Position numbers and translations under genes: made by a program
Notes under the pieces: generated by a model
Databases searched by the model: none
Told to the model about the DNA's origin: nothing
What the model saw: the letters and a program-made list of their open reading frames with translations, nothing else
Shown: piece after piece, positions 7,401-14,740 of the stretch
Position numbering within the stretch: position 1 is the first letter of the stretch
Layout: each line of letters starts with the position of its first letter
NCBI GenBank assembly: GCA_966211795.1
Contig: CBIHNW010000021.1
Location: forward strand, 1-64,000
Direction: 5' to 3'
Length of the DNA: 64,000 nucleotides
From: 21-14-0-10-47-8 sp966211795
Lineage (GTDB): Bacteria > Bdellovibrionota > Bdellovibrionia > Bdellovibrionales > Bdellovibrionaceae

Positions 7401-8602
7401 AAGGGAACCGTTTCTGGAATATTGAGCGTGCAAGTTCCCGAGACCTGAATGTTCGCATCCCAACCGGCATTGTAACCAGAGCCCGTCGGCTGAACCGGAT
7501 TTGTTAGGGCACAACTGACATTGCCCACGGAGGAGCTATTGGTGACAGCGCCCACGCCGGTGGGGGCGACGGGACTCCAGACCGGTCCGCCAGTTTGGCC
7601 GGCCGGGCAACCAACATTAACGTAGCCGGGCCAAGACGATATGCCCACTGTCGTGCAAGTTCCCACAAATTTATAGTTCGGTGGACAAATCGGACCGACC
7701 ACGGATCGTCCGGTGTACGGAAGAGCAAAGCCCGATGCGGTTTGCAAAGGCCAAGGAGATTCGGTCACCACCACGGCCGTACCGGTGATCGCCGTGTCCC
7801 CCGTCGAAGGATCAAAATTTTGCACCGAGTACGGCGAGGCCGAGACCGCCGCCGTGTTCAGAGTTTTGCAGTGAAGTTGCAAGTTGCCGCCGACGATTCT
7901 CCATCCGTCCGCCACTTCATTGGCGCCGCAGGTGGCAGTTTCGTTCAGCTGAATGCAGTACGCTTGGCCGGTCACCCGGTTCATCCCGGTGATGAAGACT
8001 TCTTTGTTCGCCGGGTCGCACGGAATCAGGGACGAGTTGATGTAAGCTTCGGGCGGGACGGCCCATTTGTAATCCGCGGAGACGAAGCCGGACAGGCTGA
8101 GTGTGCCGATCGTGGCCAAGGCCGCGCTGTCGCTATTGAAATCGATTCGGTAAGCCATGGCGTAAACCGGAAACGCGGTGCCAGCTTTTTTCTCGGCTTC
8201 GACCCGCAATTTAAACAGCCAGTCGTTACTGGACACGCAGCCGGTGCAGACATTGACGTCGCGATCAAAGTAAACGTCTTGCCCGATGACGATGCTCGGG
8301 GTCTTAACGGTGTTGTCGATCGGAATTTCTAAAGGAATGGTCAACGTCATCAGTGTCGATGTTTGACCGGCAGCGAGATCATCGGCCACGACGGTGAATG
8401 TATTTTTATCCTGCAGCTTCGCCTGCAGTGCGGATTCGAGGCTAAGGGCGTAATTGACGGCTTTGACTTTCAAGCGCGTCTTTCCCATTTGTCCCAACGA
8501 TGCGCCCAGGCCCATCGCGGCGATGGCGACGATTCCCGAAGCCACCAATCCTTCGGCCATTGAGAACCCACTTTGAGATTTGAAGAATTTGAAAAATCTC
8601 AC
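7397..8602 (-). CDS. Type IV pilin-like minor pseudopilin (PilV/GspI-like)
   Basis: 401 residues. A GTG at 8602 is the probable start: AAGGAG lies 7 bases upstream and the GTG overlaps the previous stop as GTGA. The start gives a short basic leader, MRFFKFFKSQSG, followed by the prepilin peptidase site and helix, G-FSMAEGLVASGIVAIAAMGLG, with Glu at +5. A larger in-frame extension to 8758 would bury this leader and is rejected. The globular part is long for a minor pilin, with many Cys, and ends in Cys/Pro/Gly-rich sequence. Middle gene of a three-gene operon. Expected to be processed by PilD-type peptidase and assembled at a type IV pilus or type II-like pseudopilus. Confidence 0.75.
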   Translation of the reverse strand: MRFFKFFKSQSGFSMAEGLVASGIVAIAAMGLGASLGQMGKTRLKVKAVNYALSLESALQAKLQDKNTFTVVADDLAAGQTSTLMTLTIPLEIPIDNTVKTPSIVIGQDVYFDRDVNVCTGCVSSNDWLFKLRVEAEKKAGTAFPVYAMAYRIDFNSDSAALATIGTLSLSGFVSADYKWAVPPEAYINSSLIPCDPANKEVFITGMNRVTGQAYCIQLNETATCGANEVADGWRIVGGNLQLHCKTLNTAAVSASPYSVQNFDPSTGDTAITGTAVVVTESPWPLQTASGFALPYTGRSVVGPICPPNYKFVGTCTTVGISSWPGYVNVGCPAGQTGGPVWSPVAPTGVGAVTNSSSVGNVSCALTNPVQPTGSGYNAGWDANIQVSGTCTLNIPETVPL

Positions 8603-9336
8603 AGGCAGTCTCCTTGACCATTCAAAAGACCGATCCTGCGAAATCCCGTGGCGCAGGAAAGCGTCGTGCTTGGAGTGCAGCCAGGCGCCGCGCCGATGAG
8701 ATATTGATTCATGGGAATGGGGCCCGAACAATTGGTGCTGCCGGGAAGAGGTAAACATTCCCCCTTCAGCGTCAGCATATTCAAGGCGGTCAGCAATCCG
8801 CCCGAGGTCGCGCAGGAGAAATCAATTTTTTGTCGGTCTCCGAGAAACATTCCGGCCAAGCGCACTTCTGAATTTCGTTGCGCCATAACGGTTGATCCTT
8901 TGAAAAGAACCGATTGAATGCGAATGATCAGCGCCTCGCAGTAAGCAGGATTGCTGCAGACGATTTTGTAAGTTCCATTCGTCGAAACTGTATGGCCTCC
9001 GGCTTCGCTAGAGACGCTATTGAATCCGGGCAGCGTTAACCAGGCGGTCGTTGCCAAGCTCGCACAGTTGGTGCCACGGCCCGAGAGACAATTGGAAAGG
9101 TTCGAGCCCGTGGTCAAGCCGATCGCCGCTTTCACGCCGGCGATGGACTTGGATTTTTGCAGAGCGAGAATATGGCTTTGATGCAGTTGATAGGTCACGT
9201 CGCCGGTGATTTCAGTTTGCTTGGTCTGTCCGACCAAGAACAAAGAGGTCATGGAAACAATAGTCGTCGCGGCGAGACCCGCAAGGATTTCGAGCAATGA
9301 GAATCCTGATTTGCATCGGAGGACCTTCAGCTTCAT
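8599..9336 (-). CDS. Type IV pilin-like minor pseudopilin (PilW/GspJ-like)
   Basis: 245 residues, ATG at 9336. The leader MKLKVLRCKSG is followed by FSLLEILAGLAATTIVSMTSLFL, a canonical class III prepilin site (Gly/Phe, Glu at +5) and hydrophobic helix. The globular domain has several Cys pairs, ending in LSCATGFRRIGLLNGQGDCL. It is first in the operon, and its TGA overlaps the GTG of the next gene (8599-8602). The three products probably form a minor-pilin set that primes pilus assembly or sits at its tip. No PilB, PilC, PilQ or peptidase genes are in the window, so the set relies on machinery encoded elsewhere. Confidence 0.8.
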   Translation of the reverse strand: MKLKVLRCKSGFSLLEILAGLAATTIVSMTSLFLVGQTKQTEITGDVTYQLHQSHILALQKSKSIAGVKAAIGLTTGSNLSNCLSGRGTNCASLATTAWLTLPGFNSVSSEAGGHTVSTNGTYKIVCSNPAYCEALIIRIQSVLFKGSTVMAQRNSEVRLAGMFLGDRQKIDFSCATSGGLLTALNMLTLKGECLPLPGSTNCSGPIPMNQYLIGAAPGCTPSTTLSCATGFRRIGLLNGQGDCL

Positions 9337-9608
9337 TCATTCCGCTTTCGTCACTTTTGAAGGTGAAACTGTCTCTTATTTTACAGCAGTTTTGAGGAAA
9401 TAAGAAAGACCAATTCGTGATGAATTTAAAAGGTTTAGCAAAGATGTCGCAGAGGGGTCAACGCTGCGGGTGCTCGTAGGTGGCCGTCACAATCTCAAAA
9501 TGAGAATTTATTTTACTGTTCTCTCGAGTGAACCAAGTTTTCAGACTTTAGTCCATTCGGCTCTGGGCCGAAGAGAGAAGGTCTCGCTTTGAGATGGGGA
9601 GTTGAAGA
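9337..9608. other. Divergent intergenic region between pilin operon and lyase-like lipoprotein
   Basis: 272 bases between two divergent starts, so promoters for both must lie here. I see a small perfect hairpin, TTCGGC-TCTGG-GCCGAA (9555-9571), in the leader of the plus-strand gene. I could not identify convincing -35/-10 pairs, an operator or a small gene. Confidence 0.5.
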
Positions 9609-12152
9609 ATGAATCAAAAGTCCACTCGCGTGCTGGGTATCGGGATCCTGTTGTCCGCAGCTTTTTTTGCCTACACGAACTGTGCCCCGCCCAACTTGTT
9701 TCAAGCTTCCGGCGAAAACCATGAAGCCAGTTCGACTTTGGATTCAGAAACACCGACATCAGGCTTGGAAAAAATCGATGTCTCCGGTGGCACGATCATG
9801 CGAGATATTGGAACGGGCTGCACGCCAAGACCGCTCGCGGACTTTCTCGAAGCCGAGAATCCGCTGGTGAAAAGGATCGAGCCGCACAATTGCGCTTTGC
9901 TGAAAATCAACACTCCCGTTATTTCTTGGTTTCAACCTGCGGACTATAAGCCAGGGTCGTCATACACCCTTCACATCTGGGCCGAGTCTCCGGCCACCAA
10001 TCATTTTGATGGCAGCTATTATCCGACGCTGCCACGCTTTTTAATGCCGCGAACTTTGCCGGCCGGAATTTATGCCTGGTCGATTTCTTACGCCAAGTCG
10101 ACCGGAGGCACGGGCAGCGGACTGCCGCGTCGCTTTGTCATTCCGGATGCGGCTTTCTCGATTCCAACCGGCGCGACTTTCGCGGCGGCCGTGCAGGCCA
10201 AAGCGCATCCACGGGTGCAGCCGACAGAGCCTGGTCAGCCCAACGTGAGAATTTCGTTTCCCGAAATCGTAAAACGCGCGCAGGATCGTGGCTACAAACC
10301 GATCATCGATAACTATCTCAGTTACGCAGCGAACACATCGCTCAGTTCAAGCGTCACGCTGCCATCTCCGCTGCTGACGCGAAACCAATCCTTGGACATC
10401 CGACGATACCTCGAAAACATGGCCTATGCTTATCGCTTCACCGGCAACCTGAATTACGTGAACAAAGGCATCGAATGGTTGAAGGCGATTTCGAAATGGC
10501 CAATAGCTCCGGTTTCTGTGGATCCGGGCGTCGAGGACCAAGTGAATCGTGAGCTGCTTCTCATTCTCGGGGTCGGCATGGACCTTTACTCTGATATTCT
10601 CGCTAAGACCGAGTACGATGGTGTTCGCAATTTGATGGTGGCGGCCTTCAAAGCCCGGATGGCGGAGATGGATTTCAACAGTTTCAATCGTTATCCTTAT
10701 GACTCGCACTTGCTGACTTGTGCGCAGTATGCCCTGGAAGCGATGATGTATGCGGCGGGCACCAAGGGATTGTTTGCGACGCCGGCCGATGAAAACAAGG
10801 AGCTGGTGCGATTGTGGGAAAATGCGATGACGACTTCGGGCACCTGGGGTGGCTACGAAGACGCCGGTTGGGCCAACGCCGTCGGTTACGGATGGTACGC
10901 GGCCGACATTGCCGCGCGCATGATGGCAACGGTGAAAGTCATGGCGGGCATTGATCTCACCAAGTGGCATGTGCTTTCAAAATTTGGCGACAACGAACTT
11001 TACATGAGCGCTCCCTTGCTGAGCATTCGCCAAGCTTTCGGTGACGAATCCAATCAGACCAATCACTATTCCGATTATTCCCGAGACACCAGTCGCATGT
11101 TGGCGATGATGACCGGAAATCCGGCTTACGAGTGGTACTGGCGGCAACGTCCGGTCGACGCCACCTATCCGCACGTTTACAATCCGATCCACTTCATGGT
11201 GGTTGCCGGCTTGTCGTCGGCACCGGTGGCGCCGAGCTCGACCCCCGCTCTGCCGGCATCCATCTTATTTGAAGACGCGGGGATCGCGGCCTTTCACTCG
11301 CGCACGACGGATCCTTTGCGCACCAGCGTGTATTTTCGCTCGAGCCGTTTCGGCAGCTTCAATCACTCACACGCTGATCAGAACGCTTTCACTTTTATTT
11401 CCAAAGGCAAAGACCTTCTGGTGAGCGGCGGATACTATGACCAGTTCGGAACCACCTTCCACTCGACGGTCACGCGGGCGACCCGTTATAAAAATGCGCT
11501 CACCTTCGATGGTGGAGTGGGGCAGGCCGAGCTGCAAGACGGGGTGGCGGGACCGGGCGTGGCGGTGCAGTCGATGCAGGCCACGGGTCGCATTGTTAAT
11601 TTCGCGGATGATGGAAATTGGGCCGTGGTGACGGGAGATGCCACGAAAGCTTACGGTGAATTTGATAAATTCGGCAATCCCATGAAGAGTTATCTGAAAG
11701 CCGCCTACCGAAGTGTTGTTTACAACCGCAGCGCCAAGGTGGTGGTCATTTACGACCGGGCGTCGTCGGATGATTTGCATCAGTGGGAGCTCAACTTTCA
11801 AGCGCTGAAATTGACGGGTTCACCGACCGCGAGTGGCAAGACCATGACGATCCTGAACAGTCCGGCCAGCGCCTGCATCCAAATTTACGGTCCCATTGGT
11901 GCTTTCAGTTACCCGGCTCCGTGGAATAACATGCGACCGAACAACGGCATGGCGCCGGATCAGGTGCACAGTCGCTACACCGTGGCCACCAAGACCAAAG
12001 AATTTGCCGCGATCACGGTGATCAAAGAAGATTGTCCGCAAGCGGATCCAGTGTATTCGATGAGCTTTGGTGGAACCAACGGAATGCAGGCAACCATTAA
12101 TATCAAAGGAAGTCTTTTGATTTTCAACGACCTGCAGGTGAAAACGCCGTAA
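9609..12152 (+). CDS. Lipoprotein with DUF4962/heparinase II-III-like polysaccharide lyase fold
   Basis: 847 residues with GGGGAG upstream of the ATG. The N-terminus is a lipoprotein-type signal with a non-classical lipobox, AFFAYTNCAPPN (Cys25). Residues of about 100-180 (ISWFQPADYKPGSSYTLHIW...) resemble the beta-sandwich of DUF4962. The middle (about 200-540) is a helical (alpha/alpha) toroid with repeated Trp/Tyr/Asn-rich helices. Around 585-590 is NHSHADQNAF, the heparinase II/III-like (PF07940) signature with the catalytic-region His and Asp, followed by a long beta-sandwich C-terminus. Relatives cleave acidic polysaccharides such as alginate or glycosaminoglycans by beta-elimination. 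The likely site is the cell surface, acting on prey or biofilm polysaccharide, which is inference. A hairpin terminator follows at 12189-12218. Confidence 0.8.
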   Translation: MNQKSTRVLGIGILLSAAFFAYTNCAPPNLFQASGENHEASSTLDSETPTSGLEKIDVSGGTIMRDIGTGCTPRPLADFLEAENPLVKRIEPHNCALLKINTPVISWFQPADYKPGSSYTLHIWAESPATNHFDGSYYPTLPRFLMPRTLPAGIYAWSISYAKSTGGTGSGLPRRFVIPDAAFSIPTGATFAAAVQAKAHPRVQPTEPGQPNVRISFPEIVKRAQDRGYKPIIDNYLSYAANTSLSSSVTLPSPLLTRNQSLDIRRYLENMAYAYRFTGNLNYVNKGIEWLKAISKWPIAPVSVDPGVEDQVNRELLLILGVGMDLYSDILAKTEYDGVRNLMVAAFKARMAEMDFNSFNRYPYDSHLLTCAQYALEAMMYAAGTKGLFATPADENKELVRLWENAMTTSGTWGGYEDAGWANAVGYGWYAADIAARMMATVKVMAGIDLTKWHVLSKFGDNELYMSAPLLSIRQAFGDESNQTNHYSDYSRDTSRMLAMMTGNPAYEWYWRQRPVDATYPHVYNPIHFMVVAGLSSAPVAPSSTPALPASILFEDAGIAAFHSRTTDPLRTSVYFRSSRFGSFNHSHADQNAFTFISKGKDLLVSGGYYDQFGTTFHSTVTRATRYKNALTFDGGVGQAELQDGVAGPGVAVQSMQATGRIVNFADDGNWAVVTGDATKAYGEFDKFGNPMKSYLKAAYRSVVYNRSAKVVVIYDRASSDDLHQWELNFQALKLTGSPTASGKTMTILNSPASACIQIYGPIGAFSYPAPWNNMRPNNGMAPDQVHSRYTVATKTKEFAAITVIKEDCPQADPVYSMSFGGTNGMQATINIKGSLLIFNDLQVKTP

Positions 12153-12188
12153 GCGGTCCCCGCCAATAAAAATCTATTTCCAGGTCAG

Positions 12189-12218
12189 GCCGCCGTCTCA
12201 GTCTGAGATTGCGGCTTT
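12189..12218 (+). terminator. Hairpin terminator after the lyase-like lipoprotein gene
   Basis: GCCGC (12189-12193) pairs with GCGGC (12211-12215), with an inner CTCAG/CTGAG stem and a small internal loop, followed by TTT. It overlaps a nominal TTG start at 12217 for the next gene, which supports using the ATG at 12283 instead. Confidence 0.5.
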
Positions 12219-12282
12219 GACCAGAGAACAAGAAATACGAAATCTTTTTAAGAATCCAAGTCCCACATCCGATCAGATCAGT

Positions 12283-14721
12283 ATGACAAATTTGAAGAAA
12301 CCCTCAAATTTACGAAGGTTTTTGGCGAATTTGTTCAGGCTGAACGTCATTTTCCCCGTTGTTGTTCTCTTTCTCACGTTGCCGACACAGGCTCTGAGCG
12401 ATTCACCACAGACTTTCACCCTTGACGGCAAGCTCTTTCAAGTCGGCACGACAACGCCTCTCTTGGATTCGGCCGCGAAATTGACCGTGCAAATTCTGGA
12501 TCCATCCAGACACTGCGTTTTGTATGAAGAGCAGCAAACCGTGAACACCCACAGTTCCGAAGGATACTTTAGCATTCAAGTGGGGTCGAGCGGCACCACC
12601 GGCGGCAAGCGCACCATCAACGATCCCGGCCGCACGATGGGCCAGATTTTCCAAAACGTTGCCGCCATCTCCGCCAATAACGTCAGCGGACAGACCTGCA
12701 CGAGCGGCCTGTACACGCCGACGGCCGGGGACTCGCGCTACTTTCGCATCATCGTGACTCCTTCTGAAACAAATTTAGCGGACACCTTATCGCCCGATAT
12801 TTTATTGGATTCCGTACCCAGTGCCCTGGTCGCGCAAAGCGTGCAAGGTCTTGAGCGCTCGGCCATTTTGCAGACGAATAACACCGCACCCGTGGCTTTG
12901 ACTCAGGCCAATCTCGAGGCCTTGTTCACGACGCCGGCTTACGCCAACCTGCAAGCCATTTTGGGCGGAAATTTTCTCAAGATCGATTCTTCAGGAGCCG
13001 CTTTGCCGTCGTATGCCTCGGATCCAACTGGGGCCACGAACGGGGACATTTGGTTTGATTCCACCACCGGACAAATCAAATATCAAAGTGCGGCCGGCGT
13101 GCAGACCGTGGGCGCGAGCGGTGGCGGAGGAGGAATCACCTCTTTGACTGTTGGTTCCAGCATGTCCGTTAATGGCACCGTGGCCGGAACCATCAGTGGT
13201 CCCGGAACCATTGACCTCACCAACACTGGCGTGGCGAGTGGAACTTACGCCAAAGTGACGGTCGACACCAAAGGTCGAGTGACAGCCGGAACAATTTCAC
13301 TGGTTGAAGGTGACATTCCAAATCTCACGCTTGCCGGAAAAGTTTCCGGTAACACGATCACGGCCGGCACGATTTCTGGATCAGCGGGCATAAATTCGAG
13401 CGGCAATCTGATCACGACCGGTACGATCAGCGGTCTCAATGTGCAAGCCACCAATCTTCGCATTTACAACGGTGCCAATTACATCCAAATGACGGCGCCA
13501 GCACTGGGCGGAAACGTCAGTCTGGTGTGGCCCGCGACCGATGGCAATCCGGGTGAATTTTTAAAGACCGACGGCAGTGGCGTGCTCTCTTGGGCGAGTG
13601 CGGCTTCGACTTCGACGGATGTGACGGCGGCTTTGGGTTACACGCCTTTGGATGCAGCGGCAAATTTTTCGGGTGATGCGAGCGGAGCCTACAGCAACCT
13701 GAGCGTTGATAAGCTGAAGGGTCGTTCCGTGGCGGCCGCGACGGCCAACGGCCAGATCATGATTTACAATGGCAGCTCGTGGGTGAATAACGTGATGTCG
13801 GGTGACGCCACTTTGGCCAACACCGGAGTTCTCACTCTCAACAAAGTTCCGGTTTTCAAGGGCGGCACCAACGTCACGAGCTTCGGTAACAATCGCATCA
13901 TCGCCTCGAACGGCACTGGATCGGCGCTGCAAGATTTCACTTGCTCGTTCAATCAGGTCATCTCGTTTGATGTCTCTGGAAATGCGGTCTGTGCGAATGT
14001 CAGCAGTCTGAGCGGTGGAATTTTGAACGGCGGAAATTCGACGAGCGCTGATATTTCCATCGGCACGAACGATAACTTTGCCTTGAAGCTAAAGACCGGC
14101 AACGCCATTGCCATGACGATTTCCCAGTCAGGAAATATCGGCATTGGAACTTTGGCCCCTTCGTCCGCGCTTGAAATCAGTGGCGCCTTAACGATGAACG
14201 CAATGGCGATGCCGGCTGTCGCGCCGGCGGGACAGGGTCGAATTATTTTTGATACGGCCGACAATAAATTCAAGTATTCGCAAAACGGTGGCGCTTATGC
14301 CGATTTCGGATCGGGGGCGGGCGCCAGCGCGTGGACGGTCAGTGGCGCCGATATTTATTATGCTGGTGGCGGCAAGGTCGGCGTCGGCATTTCCACTCCG
14401 GCCACCCAGTTGGACGTGCAGGGACAAATGAAGACCAGCACTTTCGACAACACCTCGGTGACGACGATTGATTGGAACAAAGGAAACATCCAGTACACCA
14501 CCGATAGCTGCCAGGCCTATACTTTTAATAACGTGCAAGATGGCGCCTCTTACACCTTCACGGTCAAAGGGGCCACCGCCGCGCAATGTGTTTTCTCGGC
14601 CGCGGGTGTCACCTTTCATTACACGCCAACGAATGCACCGACGAATGCCAACACCCACACGGTGTACACTTTCTTTCGCAGCGGCAATGATGCTTACGTC
14701 TCTTGGGTCACCGGTTTGTAA
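12283..14721 (+). CDS. Exported tail-fibre-like surface protein
   Basis: 812 residues from the ATG at 12283. An in-frame TTG at 12217 lies in a terminator hairpin and is less likely, although no good ribosome site is seen before either. The signal peptide has a basic n-region and a core of VIFPVVVLFLTLPTQALS. The mature protein starts with a beta-domain (QTFTLDGKLFQ, LTVQILDP) and then consists of Gly/Ser/Thr/Asn-rich repeats such as GTISG, IDLTNTGVASGTYAKVTVDTKG and GIGTLAPSSALEISG. It includes ALGYTPLDAAA (about residue 449), a motif common in phage tail fibres and trimeric adhesins. I expect an elongated beta-helical or trimeric fibre at the surface. The next gene follows after 19 bases, so the two are probably co-transcribed. 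No phage genes flank it. Confidence 0.7.
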   Translation: MTNLKKPSNLRRFLANLFRLNVIFPVVVLFLTLPTQALSDSPQTFTLDGKLFQVGTTTPLLDSAAKLTVQILDPSRHCVLYEEQQTVNTHSSEGYFSIQVGSSGTTGGKRTINDPGRTMGQIFQNVAAISANNVSGQTCTSGLYTPTAGDSRYFRIIVTPSETNLADTLSPDILLDSVPSALVAQSVQGLERSAILQTNNTAPVALTQANLEALFTTPAYANLQAILGGNFLKIDSSGAALPSYASDPTGATNGDIWFDSTTGQIKYQSAAGVQTVGASGGGGGITSLTVGSSMSVNGTVAGTISGPGTIDLTNTGVASGTYAKVTVDTKGRVTAGTISLVEGDIPNLTLAGKVSGNTITAGTISGSAGINSSGNLITTGTISGLNVQATNLRIYNGANYIQMTAPALGGNVSLVWPATDGNPGEFLKTDGSGVLSWASAASTSTDVTAALGYTPLDAAANFSGDASGAYSNLSVDKLKGRSVAAATANGQIMIYNGSSWVNNVMSGDATLANTGVLTLNKVPVFKGGTNVTSFGNNRIIASNGTGSALQDFTCSFNQVISFDVSGNAVCANVSSLSGGILNGGNSTSADISIGTNDNFALKLKTGNAIAMTISQSGNIGIGTLAPSSALEISGALTMNAMAMPAVAPAGQGRIIFDTADNKFKYSQNGGAYADFGSGAGASAWTVSGADIYYAGGGKVGVGISTPATQLDVQGQMKTSTFDNTSVTTIDWNKGNIQYTTDSCQAYTFNNVQDGASYTFTVKGATAAQCVFSAAGVTFHYTPTNAPTNANTHTVYTFFRSGNDAYVSWVTGL

Positions 14722-14740
14722 CGATGAAGAGGTTTGAAAA

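Noticed and set aside
12217..12282. Upstream TTG start for the tail-fibre-like gene
   Set aside because: The TTG lies in the end of a terminator hairpin, and the extra residues place a long polar leader before the signal peptide.
12283..14721. Tail-fibre motif taken as evidence for a prophage
   Set aside because: No capsid, terminase, integrase, lysis or other tail genes are present, and the protein has a Sec signal peptide.
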